Positions 15,596 through 24,424 of a DNA stretch of 64,000 nucleotides are shown piece by piece. The stretch lies in contig JBFOMG010000020.1 in the NCBI GenBank assembly GCA_040830725.1, forward strand, positions 44,983 to 108,982. The letters run 5' to 3'. Source of the stretch: JAWKWH01 sp040830725. Lineage in GTDB: Bacteria > Pseudomonadota > Alphaproteobacteria > Rhizobiales > Rhizobiaceae. Numbering within the stretch: the stretch's first letter is position 1; each line of letters begins with the position of its first letter. The notes beneath the pieces are model-generated. The model ran no database searches. It was not told where the DNA came from and saw only the letters and a program-made list of their open reading frames with translations. Position numbers and translations under genes: made by a program.

Positions 15596-17372
15596 CGAAC
15601 ATTTCCCCTGGTTCACTGATTGCGTTGGCTGACAAATTCATCTCGTCGCCAGTCTCCATATCCCCCGGACCACCAATCGGCAGGCTGATCGAAACGGTTG
15701 TCCCGCAACCCGGGGCGCTGTCCACCGACATCTCACCGTGATGAAGGCTTACCAAGCCCTTGACGAGAGACAGGCCGAGGCCGGTTCCTTCAAACTGGCG
15801 CGTATAATCGTTCTGCACCTGCATGAATGGCTGTCCAATTCGTTCCAGATTCTCAGCCGAAATGCCTATTCCGTTGTCGTTGATGTGGAAGCGAAGCCTG
15901 TCGTCCTTCAGATCGGCATTGATATGGACCCTGCCACCCTCCGGTGTGAATTTTATGGCGTTTGAAACAAGATTGATCAGGATTTGCTGAACTGCGCGCC
16001 GGTCGGCACAAATCTCACCGACCGATTTGTCGATGTCCCGTGTGATCGAGATGTTTTTGGCTTTGGCCTGCAACACCATCATCGAGTGGCACATCTCGAT
16101 TGCATCGTTGAAAACGAACGGCTCCGGCTCAATGAGATAGTTGCCGGATTCGATTTTCGAGACATCGAGAATTGCGTTCACAACAGACAGTAGATGGCTG
16201 CCTGATTGGCCTATCAACTCAACATATTCCTTTTGACGCGGATCCGGAAACGGCCCGAACATCTCGTTTTGCAACATGTCGGCGAAACCAATGATGGCGT
16301 TGAGCGGAGTACGGAGTTCATGGCTGACAGATGCCAGGAACCTGCCCTTGGCGATCTCGGTGCTGTCGGCGCGGTCGCGTGCCTCTGCCAGTTCGGATTT
16401 CAGTTCAGCGGTTTCCGGATCATTGCGGACCAGCAATTTCACGGTACCATCGGGCGCGTCGCCAGCGTTGAACAAAAACGGCAGTGACTTGTAAGTTGGT
16501 TGCCGCTCTCCACTGTCTTCAGACGGTATCCGCACCCGCAAATCCACGCTGCGCGGGGCGCAGTCTGCACGCACATCGGCAAGTGCTGACAGGTATTGAA
16601 CCCGATCGGTGACATGGAGACGGTCAAACAATCCCTTGCCCAGAAGCAGAGCGGGCGGCACCGCAAATATCGAGGTTGATTTCCGTGTCGCGAAGGAAAT
16701 TTCACCGCCGGCATCAACAACCAGCATTGCCGACCCCGACAATTCCGAAGCTTGCTCGAGGATGGTTTCGGCCGTCACTTGGTGCGAATTTTCAGTGTTT
16801 GGCCCGCTGAACCTGATCCACATCGTCGCTGCGTAGATTAAAGGAATGGCCCACAGATGTTCGGAGAATTCGCGCACGGTCTCAAGTCCGCCGCCCACCG
16901 CCAACAAGGCGAATGCGCAGGCGCCGATGGAAGCCCACCAACCCTTGTTTGAGGTACCGCGAGAGCGATGCAGCCACCAGCACTCGAATGGCAGCGCAAG
17001 CAAAAGCAGTACCAGGGGTGACTGCAGCAAGCCGGAGGCTGAGATGGACAGGCCGATGATCAGTGTTGAGACAATCAGCAGCAGCGACTGGACAATCATG
17101 ACCTTGCCCATGCTCGCAACCACAGCGGCACCCATCCACGCGGTCGCGAATAATGCACAGACCAGCGCCAGCAGGGTTCCGTTTTCGATCGTTCCGAAAA
17201 ATACCTGGCAAACAAGGCCCGCCAGGATGAACGGTGCGCCAAGTAACACACCGACAAGCCGCCGGTGCGTGCGCCTTTCAGTAATATCGGTGACTGCCGG
17301 ATCGATCAGCCGGTCGCACGCGGCAGCCAGCCCTTCCGTCCAATGCCCCGAACCGGTACTCGAATTACCCAA
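15570..17372 (-). CDS. Membrane sensor histidine kinase, DivJ-like
   Basis: A 600-residue kinase. Several membrane segments occupy roughly residues 40-185 (LVGVLLGAPFILAGLVCQVF onward). A PAS-like domain follows (LVVDAGGEISFATRKSTSIF). The HisKA domain has FLASVSHELRTPLNAIIGFA, with the phosphoacceptor His near 360, and HATPase_c shows NLVSNAIKFTPEGG and FEGTGLGLSLVKGL. The multi-pass N-terminus, the H-box and the flanking peptidoglycan-binding gene recall rhizobial DivJ, which acts on DivK in the CtrA pathway; that identity is inferred. The start is a TTG at 17370-17372 and may be wrong. Confidence 0.82.
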   Translation of the reverse strand: MGNSSTGSGHWTEGLAAACDRLIDPAVTDITERRTHRRLVGVLLGAPFILAGLVCQVFFGTIENGTLLALVCALFATAWMGAAVVASMGKVMIVQSLLLIVSTLIIGLSISASGLLQSPLVLLLLALPFECWWLHRSRGTSNKGWWASIGACAFALLAVGGGLETVREFSEHLWAIPLIYAATMWIRFSGPNTENSHQVTAETILEQASELSGSAMLVVDAGGEISFATRKSTSIFAVPPALLLGKGLFDRLHVTDRVQYLSALADVRADCAPRSVDLRVRIPSEDSGERQPTYKSLPFLFNAGDAPDGTVKLLVRNDPETAELKSELAEARDRADSTEIAKGRFLASVSHELRTPLNAIIGFADMLQNEMFGPFPDPRQKEYVELIGQSGSHLLSVVNAILDVSKIESGNYLIEPEPFVFNDAIEMCHSMMVLQAKAKNISITRDIDKSVGEICADRRAVQQILINLVSNAIKFTPEGGRVHINADLKDDRLRFHINDNGIGISAENLERIGQPFMQVQNDYTRQFEGTGLGLSLVKGLVSLHHGEMSVDSAPGCGTTVSISLPIGGPGDMETGDEMNLSANAISEPGEMFDETARKQA

Positions 17373-17847
17373 GACGACTTACTCACAACCTACATTGACC
17401 GGCCGTCACGCTGGTCGGCATATTTAAGCCGAAACCGTCTGGCCTGCTTCGGCCAAATTGGCACTCAGCCTTTAAAGAATGGATAAGGCATGGCTCTCAG
17501 ATCGCCGCGATGATGCGAACTGGAGTAAAATGCCGAATTTAACGTTCCAAATTGCCGCCATGGTAAACAATTGGTTTGTTTGATTCCGGATACGGACGCT
17601 TGCCTGGAAATTGCGAATCTGCTTCCAAAATCCGCCCATTTCCTTTTGATTTCAGAGCAATACGGGCTACATGCGGTCCTCGCTTGCGCAAATCCGAATG
17701 TATGTCTTCGAAGAGAATCCGCGTTCAGGCAATTTTGTCGAAAATTTTAATCGAATTTGGCTTGCGGCTGAAATTGGTCATTGAAGGCAGCTATGCCATT
17801 CCTCGGGCGAGGGAATGCGCCGTGCGCGCGAAAAAAGGGAATGCGGG
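17373..17847. other. 475-base intergenic region, no gene recognised
   Basis: This stretch lies between the divergent kinase and DUF5330 genes. It is more AT-rich than its neighbours and contains isolated TTAA words but no full TTAA-N7-TTAA pair. Short frames inside it have no recognisable similarity. I see no convincing RNA gene or terminator. Confidence 0.5.
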
Positions 17848-18153
17848 ATGGGATTTCTCATCAAAGTTGGATTCTGGCTGGGCCTGGTGCTTGTCTTGAT
17901 CCCCTATGACGGGTCTGCAGGCGAGGGTGAGACGGTCGGACCTTTGCAGGTGATTCATACAGCAAGTTCTGTTGCCCGCGATTTCTCCGGCATTTGTGAG
18001 AGAAAACCGGAGACTTGTGAATCCGGCCGGGCGATCTTCAAGAGCATGGGTATTCGTGCTCGGGAAGGTGCTCGAATTGCGTATGAAGCGCTCGACAGGC
18101 ATTTGGCTAACGATGAACTTCATACCGGAAGCGTCACGAAGCAAGCTGAATAG
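17848..18153 (+). CDS. DUF5330 family exported protein
   Basis: A 101-residue protein with an N-terminal signal or anchor (MGFLIKVGFWLGLVLVLIPY) followed by a domain with FSGICERKPETCESGRAIFK. The paired cysteines in C-x6-C are characteristic of the DUF5330 family of Hyphomicrobiales. The ATG at 17848 gives the hydrophobic start directly; the frame upstream is charged and unlikely to be translated. Function is unknown. It lies just upstream of sufE on the same strand, though about 165 bases apart. Confidence 0.82.
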   Translation: MGFLIKVGFWLGLVLVLIPYDGSAGEGETVGPLQVIHTASSVARDFSGICERKPETCESGRAIFKSMGIRAREGARIAYEALDRHLANDELHTGSVTKQAE

Positions 18154-18319
18154 CCGCTACTGGCCGCCCCGAGTGGCAAAAACCACCGCAATCTCCTTCA
18201 AGTGGTGACGAAACTTCTACTCTTCGCCAATGCAAATTCCGACCATTCGGCGAACAGAATTGTTTCAATATGGTTGGAACTTGCCCTATATGCAGCGAAA
18301 GACCGGATTGCGTGCGACC

Positions 18320-18763
18320 ATGAGCATTGACCTTCAGACAGTGATCGACGATTTCGAATTCCTCGACGATTGGGAAGACCGATACCGGTATGTCATTGAG
18401 CTGGGTCGTGATCTGGAACCGCTTGAGGAAGACGAACGCAATCAGCTGACCAAAGTGCAAGGTTGTGTCAGCCAGGTCTGGCTTGTGACCGAAACAGGCG
18501 ACGGCCCTGATCCGATTCTGAGATTTCGCGGAGATTCAGACGCTCATATCGTCCGCGGCCTGGTAGCAATTGTGCTGGCGCTGTTTTCCGGAAAACCAGC
18601 GTCGGGCATTGTCTCATTGGATGCGGAGGCAACACTGTCAACCCTCGGGCTGGATGAACATCTCACACCGCAGCGCGCCAACGGGTTGCGTTCAATGATT
18701 GGCCGTATCAAACGCGAGGCTGCTTCCGCTCTCGGCGGTGCAGTGCAGAGTGCGACGTCATAG
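18320..18763 (+). CDS. sufE: SufE cysteine desulfuration protein
   Basis: A 147-residue SufE, which takes persulfide sulfur from the cysteine desulfurase SufS and passes it to the SufBCD scaffold for Fe-S cluster assembly. The active-site block KVQGCVSQVWLVTE contains the acceptor Cys. The N-terminal FEFLDDWEDRYRYVIELGRD and the C-terminal HLTPQRANGLRSMIGRIKRE are standard for the family. The ATG at 18320 matches family length; the longer frame from 18230 adds an unrelated stretch. The suf operon itself is not in the window. Confidence 0.95.
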   Translation: MSIDLQTVIDDFEFLDDWEDRYRYVIELGRDLEPLEEDERNQLTKVQGCVSQVWLVTETGDGPDPILRFRGDSDAHIVRGLVAIVLALFSGKPASGIVSLDAEATLSTLGLDEHLTPQRANGLRSMIGRIKREAASALGGAVQSATS

Positions 18764-18776
18764 TCTAAGGCTTTGA

Positions 18777-19601
18777 TCATTGCCGGCTCAGTTCCGGCCG
18801 GTAATCTTCGGCACCCCAATGCAGGATGCCACGCCTGGAATCATTGTGAACGGAAACAAATCCATAATGCCGGGCAAGTGACGCCAGCGCTGTCTTCAAC
18901 ACGACTTTTGCTGAGCGCACGGGCCAACCGCGTTCAGATTCTACGTCCGACAGACCTTTCAAAAAACAACATATGTCGATCAGCACACCTGACAGTTCCG
19001 GTCCGACTGACGCCAGTGCTTCCTCGACCCGTATCCGGGCAGACATTGCCGTATCGGTTATCTCGGTCTTGCCACCCGCATGGGCCGGAGGTTGGGAGGC
19101 AGGTTCCCGCCAATCGATACCCAATCTCGGGGTCATCTGGCCACGCGTGAAATCGTTGCGCAATCTCTCCCCTGCCTGGAACTCCCCGGATTCGAGAAAT
19201 GGTCGCCCTGACCGGTTTTTCAGTTTGGACAGTCTGGACAATGGAGATTCGGCCATGTTGATCGCAACCGCTTCAATCGAACCATTGTCCAAACGGACGG
19301 GTTTGATCTCAATATCTGCGTGCTGTTTTGACAATTCGGCTGCTCCAGACCTCTCGCGGCGGAATTTGGCTTCAGTAGCAGCCGTAGGTTTCAACATCGC
19401 GCCGGTTCGAATGGCCAAACCTTGCGATACCAAATGGCGGCAACTCGATGCCGGGGTGGTAATTGCGCCGCGATCCGGATCCGACAACAATAGGTACCCG
19501 GATTTGGTGCTGGGCTGGACCGTGACGGGTCCGGACACCAGGAACCGAACAAGACGGCGGATCTGTTTGTCGCAGGCACCTGATCTGTTGTTTTGTGCCA
19601 T
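18777..19601 (-). CDS. DUF6456 domain protein
   Basis: A 274-residue protein. The conserved C-terminal part includes ESPLSRLSKLKNRSGRPFLE, then AGERLRNDFTRGQMTPRLGI around residue 145-165, and VLIDICCFLKGLSDVESERG WPVRSAKVVLKTAL-type residues near 215-240. This is DUF6456, found in Hyphomicrobiales next to a DnaA-like HTH gene and close to MucR, as here. An N-terminal winged-helix-like stretch is possible (LVRFLVSGPVTVQ). The function is not established; a DNA-binding or regulatory role is inferred from context. It starts six bases after the HTH gene. Confidence 0.85.
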   Translation of the reverse strand: MAQNNRSGACDKQIRRLVRFLVSGPVTVQPSTKSGYLLLSDPDRGAITTPASSCRHLVSQGLAIRTGAMLKPTAATEAKFRRERSGAAELSKQHADIEIKPVRLDNGSIEAVAINMAESPLSRLSKLKNRSGRPFLESGEFQAGERLRNDFTRGQMTPRLGIDWREPASQPPAHAGGKTEITDTAMSARIRVEEALASVGPELSGVLIDICCFLKGLSDVESERGWPVRSAKVVLKTALASLARHYGFVSVHNDSRRGILHWGAEDYRPELSRQ

Positions 19602-19606
19602 CTGGT

Positions 19607-20032
19607 CTACCCGCCATGATATTTCAATGCTGCCGACGCGACCCGCTCGAACGCACTGACAATTTCGTCAAAATCCCGGTCATCGCGCATATCCTCAACC
19701 ACGTGACAGGCGTGCACGACGGTGGTGCGATCACGTCCAAATCCGTTACCGATTTCGGACATTTTCAAACCAAACACCACGTGACACACATACATGGCAA
19801 CTTGCCGAATTCGCGATACGTCCAGAGTGGAACGACCTGAATCCCGCAGTTGCCTGCCGCTCACATTGAACATGGCTGCCGCAATATCGAGAACGCAATC
19901 GCAAAGGATGGCGGCGCGTTCTCTACGGCAGGTGCCGGCAGATCCAGTGCCGGCTCCTCTGCCTGGAGTGACACGGGGATGGACCGGCAAAGAATCCTGT
20001 AATCGCGCTTTGACCGAAATTTGAGGACGCAA
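19607..20032 (-). CDS. DnaA C-terminal-like helix-turn-helix protein
   Basis: The conserved core is LDIAAAMFNVSGRQLRDSGR, RQVAMYVCHVVFGLKMSEIG and FGRDRTTVVHACHVVEDMRD. This is the DnaA domain IV-type helix-turn-helix (the GRDRTTVxHA pattern), without any ATPase domain. The frame is open from a TTG at 20030-20032; the true start is uncertain because no ATG precedes the core. It is probably a DNA-binding regulator. Together with DUF6456 it forms a two-gene unit. Its promoter region contains a GAAC-N7-GAAC box. Confidence 0.8.
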   Translation of the reverse strand: MRPQISVKARLQDSLPVHPRVTPGRGAGTGSAGTCRRERAAILCDCVLDIAAAMFNVSGRQLRDSGRSTLDVSRIRQVAMYVCHVVFGLKMSEIGNGFGRDRTTVVHACHVVEDMRDDRDFDEIVSAFERVASAALKYHGG

Positions 20033-20088
20033 GTTTGAAACTCCTGATACGAGGAATTTCTTCTTATAACCGTAGCAGTGATATATGT

Positions 20089-20103
20089 GAACAAAACCAG
20101 AAC
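20089..20103. promoter_or_regulatory. Candidate alphaproteobacterial LexA (SOS) box GAAC-N7-GAAC
   Basis: GAAC (20089-20092), seven bases (aaaacca), then GAAC (20100-20103) is an exact match to the direct-repeat LexA site of alphaproteobacteria (GTTC-N7-GTTC on the other strand). It lies in the region shared by the divergent HTH gene and the small gene at 20229. Confidence 0.55.
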
Positions 20104-20228
20104 ATTTTGAGCGAATAATTCCATTATCATGTTGTTTTAAATTGGTATTTTTCGCTTTCGCCGATCAAGTTTGTCCACGTCATTTGCGGGATAATGGAAA
20201 ATGCGCTGATTTTCAGGAGCAGGATTCC

Positions 20229-20528
20229 ATGGCGGGCAGAAGTTTCTCAAGGCAGAAGGGCCGATCAACATTCGGGCCGGAGATAAACCAAGTTGCAGGT
20301 ACCAGCGATCGGGCACATTGTTTTGCCTTGCTTGGTCTTGACCCGGAAAGATCCCGCAAACTGGGATGCGATGACACGAAACGTCCGGTTGGTCGAATTG
20401 ACCGGATGATCTCCCGCGAGCGGCAAAAAGGTATTGGCGGGCACTGGAGCTATGATCTCAATCGTCATATTGCGCTAACGCAGCTGCGCGAATGGCTGGA
20501 TGATTGGCAATCCCGAACCGCTGAGTGA
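20229..20528 (+). CDS. Conserved hypothetical protein, 99 residues
   Basis: A 99-residue basic protein, MAGRSFSRQKGRSTFGPEIN through a C-terminal ALTQLREWLDDWQSRTAE. The ATG at 20229 follows AGGA. No known domain is recognised. The even charge distribution and clean fit between two other genes suggest it is real. It is divergent from the DnaA-like gene and shares a control region with a LexA-type box, so it may be damage-inducible. It converges on mucR and its 3' end lies close to the mucR terminator. Confidence 0.55.
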   Translation: MAGRSFSRQKGRSTFGPEINQVAGTSDRAHCFALLGLDPERSRKLGCDDTKRPVGRIDRMISRERQKGIGGHWSYDLNRHIALTQLREWLDDWQSRTAE

Positions 20529-20571
20529 TTACATTCATCAGCTTGGGAAGCAGGCGGACAAAATCGGTCAA

Positions 20572-20598
20572 CAAAAAAGCGGCGCCAAACGGCGCCGC
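20572..20598 (-). terminator. Rho-independent terminator of mucR
   Basis: On the minus strand GCGGCGCC-GTTT-GGCGCCGC is a perfect 8-base-pair stem followed at once by six T residues. It lies 31 bases after the mucR stop codon. On the plus strand there is no matching T tract, so it serves mucR. Confidence 0.88.
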
Positions 20599-20629
20599 AA
20601 TTATCATACGCAAAATTACACTCGGGAGG

Positions 20630-21052
20630 TTACTTTCCCTTGCGCTTGCGGCCGAGGCCCATTTTCTTGGCCAAGGCTGAGCGGGCGGCAGCATAGTTCG
20701 GCGCTACCATCGGGTAGTTAACATCCAGTCCCCACTTTTCACGGTACTGTTCCGGTGTGAGACCGTAATGCGTCATCAGGTGTCTCTTCAAAGACTTGAA
20801 CTTCTTTCCGTCTTCAAGACAGATGATGTAGTCGTCGTGTATCGACTTCTTCGGATTGACAGCTGGCTTCGGCTTCTCGGCCGGCCCTGAATCTCTGCCG
20901 CCGACGCGACCGAGCGCGCCATGAACATCCGCGATCAGCGCAGGAAGATCTGCGGCTTGCACCGGATTGTTGCTGACATAGGCGGCGACAACGTCAGCCG
21001 TCAGTTCAATCAAAGTGTCAGAAGTTTTAAGATCGGATTCTACTACATCCAT
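20630..21052 (-). CDS. mucR: MucR/Ros family transcriptional regulator
   Basis: A 140-residue zinc-finger regulator. The helical N-terminal oligomerisation region (LIELTADVVAAYVSNNPVQA, about 15-40) is followed by IICLEDGKKFKSLKRHLMTH YGLTPEQYREKWGL-type residues and a YPMVAPNYAAARSALAKKMG C-terminus. The finger is C-x2-D instead of the C-x2-C of Ros, a known variation among MucR proteins. MucR proteins bind AT-rich promoters with T-A steps and behave like H-NS, controlling exopolysaccharide, motility and cell-cycle genes. The 260 bases upstream are very AT-rich, which suits autoregulation. A strong terminator follows the gene. Confidence 0.93.
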   Translation of the reverse strand: MDVVESDLKTSDTLIELTADVVAAYVSNNPVQAADLPALIADVHGALGRVGGRDSGPAEKPKPAVNPKKSIHDDYIICLEDGKKFKSLKRHLMTHYGLTPEQYREKWGLDVNYPMVAPNYAAARSALAKKMGLGRKRKGK

Positions 21053-21315
21053 GAGTTCATGCCCCTTTAGGTTCTCGCTTGTTTAACTGGAGCTGTTGTC
21101 CTGTTTCGTTCTTTTGCCCCGGATCGTGCGCAATTGTTCTGATAGTGTGATTCGCACGTAATCGCTTAAATGGGATTATTCGCAGTATATGTCAATTCAT
21201 TATTTTGGTAATCGGTAAATTATTGTGAAGACGATCTTGTATTTCTACACAACCATTTGGTTAAAAGTATTATGATTTCAAAGCAAAATTGGCAATATTT
21301 TCCCCTACGGAACGA

Positions 21316-21702
21316 TCAGGGTGATTTGTTACCAGTCTCTAATTTTTCTTTGTCTTGTTTATTGTTACTTACCGTCACACCCATCTGATCAAGAACTGAA
21401 CTTTCCCAGAGCTGGTATCCGGCGGCATATGCAGCTTTGGCAAGTAAATGTGCGGCGATGGGTGCCGTCAGAAGAAAAAACAGAATTCCAGCAAGCGCAC
21501 GCGTGATGATCGCAATGTCGTCGGCAACAACTGCCAGTGCCAGCAACATGACGCCGGATCCTAGCGTTCCTGCCTTTGAGGCAGCATGCATACGCGAATA
21601 AACGTCGGGCAAACGCAACAAACCCACGGACGCGACAAGCGCGAAAGCGGCGCCGACAATCATCAGCAGGCCTGCGATGTAGTTTTGAATGATGTCAATC
21701 AT
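21316..21702 (-). CDS. mrpG: Mrp/Pha Na+/H+ antiporter subunit G
   Basis: A 128-residue membrane protein and the last gene of the antiporter operon. Three membrane segments are visible, beginning IAGLLMIVGAAFALVASVGL. The MrpG signature LLRLPDVYSRMHAASKAGTL follows, and the third segment is IITRALAGILFFLLTAPIAA. MrpG is a small subunit needed for assembly of the hetero-oligomeric antiporter. Its start overlaps mrpF by eight bases. The C-terminal tail after about residue 105 is polar. Confidence 0.93.
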   Translation of the reverse strand: MIDIIQNYIAGLLMIVGAAFALVASVGLLRLPDVYSRMHAASKAGTLGSGVMLLALAVVADDIAIITRALAGILFFLLTAPIAAHLLAKAAYAAGYQLWESSVLDQMGVTVSNNKQDKEKLETGNKSP

Positions 21703-22012
21703 CGGCGTTACCCTCGGCGTCGTCGACCTCGGCGCCTTCCCGGTTCATCACAAACCGGGCAAACGCGACCGTGGCAAGAAATCCCACAAGACCAAGCGCA
21801 ATGGCGATGTCGAGATAAAGCGCATAGCCGGTCATGATTCCGATGACCGCAATAAATCCGAGTGCGACTGCGACCAGCATATCCAGCGCCAGAATACGGT
21901 CAGGCAGCGTCGGTCCTATGACAACGCGCCATACCGTGACCAGAAATGACAGGCTTAGCAGAACCAAAGCAATCAAAACGGTGGCATTCAGGAATGTTTC
22001 GCTGCTTGTCAT
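21695..22012 (-). CDS. mrpF: Mrp/Pha Na+/H+ antiporter subunit F
   Basis: A 105-residue protein with three membrane segments. The MrpF core is WRVVIGPTLPDRILALDMLV, followed by AVALGFIAVIGIMTGYALYL and IAIALGLVGFLATVAFARFV. The GP..PDR...LD motif is diagnostic. It overlaps mrpE by four bases (ATGA) and mrpG by eight. The subunit is a small part of the cation/proton antiporter in the inner membrane. Confidence 0.93.
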   Translation of the reverse strand: MTSSETFLNATVLIALVLLSLSFLVTVWRVVIGPTLPDRILALDMLVAVALGFIAVIGIMTGYALYLDIAIALGLVGFLATVAFARFVMNREGAEVDDAEGNADD

Positions 22013-22482
22013 TCAAACGCCTCCAGGATCTTGCGCTCAAAGCCCTCGGCGATGTCTCGGATGGTCGCGTCCGGATCCGAGCAGTCGATGCAATGCACGT
22101 ACAATGTCGACCGGTCTTCGGACACATCGACCGAAAGCGTACCCGGCGTGAGCGTAATCAGGTTCGCCAGCAATGTGATTTCGAAGTCCCGTTTAACCTG
22201 CAGCGGGTAGGCAAGAATTCCGGGCTGCAGATCCATTTTTGGCGACATTACAAGGACAGCAACGCGCCAAGCCGATAAAATCAACTCATAGACAAAAAGC
22301 ACGGCAAGCGACATGATGCGCCGTGTTCGCGCGAAATAACCCAGCGAACCGACTTGCTCGCGAATGACATACAGCGCTGCCGTCGATAAGACGAGGCCGA
22401 ACAACAGGTTGGCCGGCGAGAACGAGCCGGAAACAGCCGCCCAAATGATCGCCAGAACAACGTGGTTCACATAAAGCATCAC
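22009..22482 (-). CDS. mrpE: Mrp/Pha Na+/H+ antiporter subunit E
   Basis: A 157-residue protein. Two N-terminal membrane segments are followed by a cytoplasmic domain: VLAIIWAAVSGSFSPANLLF, then SLAVLFVYELILSAWRVAVL, and ITLLANLITLTPGTLSVDVS. The last block, with its LTPGT, is the standard MrpE motif. The subunit is needed for complex stability. ATGA overlaps link it with mrpD upstream and mrpF downstream. Confidence 0.93.
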   Translation of the reverse strand: MMLYVNHVVLAIIWAAVSGSFSPANLLFGLVLSTAALYVIREQVGSLGYFARTRRIMSLAVLFVYELILSAWRVAVLVMSPKMDLQPGILAYPLQVKRDFEITLLANLITLTPGTLSVDVSEDRSTLYVHCIDCSDPDATIRDIAEGFERKILEAFE

Positions 22483-24041
22483 GGCCTGCCCTGCGGAAAT
22501 ACCGCTTCAACGTAAGCAGAAGAATCGAGCAAACCTGCGGCAGCCGCATCGGTCAACAACATCGCCGGCTCCGGATAGAGCCCAAGGAAGGCGACGGGCA
22601 CAAGAATGGCCAGGACCGCAGCATATCCAAGCTGCATTTTCGGACCATCAACCGAACCTGAATTCTCACCGTCGCCATTGCGCCAAAAAGCCAGCGCAAA
22701 CACCCGGCCCAGTGCAATCGTCGTCAGCAAGCCCGTAACCAGGATTGCTGCGGCGAGCCACCAGGCCCCCACGTCCAGCGATGCCTTGACGAGAAACACT
22801 TTCGGCCAGAGGCCCGACATGGGTGGCAATCCGGACGCCGCCAGAATGAGCAGCAAAGCTGCACCGGCGAGCAGCGGGTTGTCGCGATACAATCCGGAAA
22901 CTTCGTGCAGGGAGAAGCTTCCCGACTGTTCGCGCATCAGCCCGGCTACAAGATAAAGGCCCGTCATCGCCAGCATGGAATGAACGGCGTACAGCATTGC
23001 ACCCGACAGGCCCAACGGGCTCCCCAGCGCCAAGCCGGCCATCATCGTGCCGATGCCCGAAATGACGACAAAACCCAATAGCCGTCTGATGTCGGATTGC
23101 GCCAGTGCTCCGAGTATACCGATGATCATGGTTCCAACGGCCACCCAGGCGATTGTCTGCCCAAGTACATCCCGTTCAGGCGGCAGCAACATCACAAGCG
23201 TGCGCATCAGCGCATATACGCCGACCTTGGTCAGCAAGCCGGCGAAGATCGCTGACGTCACGATACGCGGCGTGTGATAGGAGGCCGGAAGCCAGAAATT
23301 GACCGGAAATGCGGCAGCTTTCATTCCGAATGCCAGCAAATAGAGCCCTGCCAAGGTCATCAGCGGTCCGGTGGCGCGAAGATCGTCTGCCTTGCGCGCA
23401 ATATCCGCCATATTGAGGGTACCGAACGTTCCGTACAGGTAGCCGGTCCCAATCAAGAACAGCGTCGTAGCGACTAGGTTGAGCAACGCATATTTGGTTG
23501 CGCCATCCAGCTGTTCCTTCTCAGAGCCCAGTATCAACAGCCCGAATGACGAAATCAGCAGGACCTCAAACCAGACATAGAGATTGAAAATGTCGCCGGT
23601 CAGAAATGCACCCGCGACGCCGGCCATCATCAGCAAAAGGAAGGGATAAAAGCCGTACCGGCGCCCGACATTGTTGATATCGCGGGCCGCATAGGCAGAG
23701 CAGACCAGTGCAATAAATCCTGACACTGCAGCAAAGGAAGCGCCCAGAATATCGGCAGAAAAACAGATCCCGAATGGCGGCAACCAGCGGCCCATGGTCA
23801 TGACCAACGGACCGTCAGAGGCTACGCGCATAAGCAAGCCGATCTCGGTGAGAAATGTCAGCGCAAATGCGATTGTGGCGACGCCGGCGTGAATCCGGGT
23901 TTCCTTGCGGTACATCAGCAAAAACGCACCCGCGATCAGCGGAATGGCGACGGGCGCTACCACAAGCCAATCGCCAAGCGCGACCGGCTCGGTCACCATC
24001 GCGCCCGTGATGTCTACGGTTTTTCCTGCCTCAGCCGCCAT
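22479..24041 (-). CDS. mrpD: Mrp/Pha Na+/H+ antiporter subunit D
   Basis: A 520-residue, roughly 14-segment protein of the NADH:quinone oxidoreductase NuoN/MrpD family. It is one of the two large proton-channel-like subunits. Typical blocks are FNLYVWFEVLLISSFGLLIL, with the conserved Glu, MKAAAFPVNFWLPASYHTPR with the conserved Lys, and LLGFVVISGIGTMMAGLALG. The ATG at 24039-24041 was preferred to a TTG at 24050 because it lies just beyond the mrpC stop. The gene ends overlapping mrpE. Confidence 0.95.
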   Translation of the reverse strand: MAAEAGKTVDITGAMVTEPVALGDWLVVAPVAIPLIAGAFLLMYRKETRIHAGVATIAFALTFLTEIGLLMRVASDGPLVMTMGRWLPPFGICFSADILGASFAAVSGFIALVCSAYAARDINNVGRRYGFYPFLLLMMAGVAGAFLTGDIFNLYVWFEVLLISSFGLLILGSEKEQLDGATKYALLNLVATTLFLIGTGYLYGTFGTLNMADIARKADDLRATGPLMTLAGLYLLAFGMKAAAFPVNFWLPASYHTPRIVTSAIFAGLLTKVGVYALMRTLVMLLPPERDVLGQTIAWVAVGTMIIGILGALAQSDIRRLLGFVVISGIGTMMAGLALGSPLGLSGAMLYAVHSMLAMTGLYLVAGLMREQSGSFSLHEVSGLYRDNPLLAGAALLLILAASGLPPMSGLWPKVFLVKASLDVGAWWLAAAILVTGLLTTIALGRVFALAFWRNGDGENSGSVDGPKMQLGYAAVLAILVPVAFLGLYPEPAMLLTDAAAAGLLDSSAYVEAVFPQGRP

Positions 24042-24046
24042 TGACC

Positions 24047-24424
24047 TCAATATCCAAGGGGCGGCAGCCCCTCGCCTTTCGGTTCAGCCAGCCGCATCTC
24101 GTCGGTGTCATCAGTGCCCAGCGTCTGATAGGCGCGATAGGCGAGGACCAACAGAAACGCGAAAAACGAAAACGAGATCACAATCGCGGTCAGGATCAAG
24201 GCCTGAGGCAGCGGGTTGGCGGTTTCGCCGAGTGGCTGGTAAGCGTCCACCGGGATGATCGGCGGAACCTCACGGACGACCCGCCCGGCTGTGAATATCA
24301 ACAGATTGACCGCGTTGCTCAATATCGCAACACCGATGACAATCCGGATGATATGTTTTGAGAGCATCAGGTAGATTGATACCGCAAAGAAGATTGCGAC
24401 GGTGACTGAAAGGGCCACTTCCAT
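24047..24424 (-). CDS. mrpC: Mrp/Pha Na+/H+ antiporter subunit C
   Basis: A 125-residue, three-segment protein homologous to NuoK. Segments are VALSVTVAIFFAVSIYLMLS, then IIRIVIGVAILSNAVNLLIF with the typical G...L.NA.NL pattern, and a third with DPLPQALILTAIVI-like residues (NPLPQALILTAIVISFSFFA). The PQALILTAIVI block is diagnostic. It starts overlapping the mrpB stop by one base. Confidence 0.94.
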   Translation of the reverse strand: MEVALSVTVAIFFAVSIYLMLSKHIIRIVIGVAILSNAVNLLIFTAGRVVREVPPIIPVDAYQPLGETANPLPQALILTAIVISFSFFAFLLVLAYRAYQTLGTDDTDEMRLAEPKGEGLPPLGY

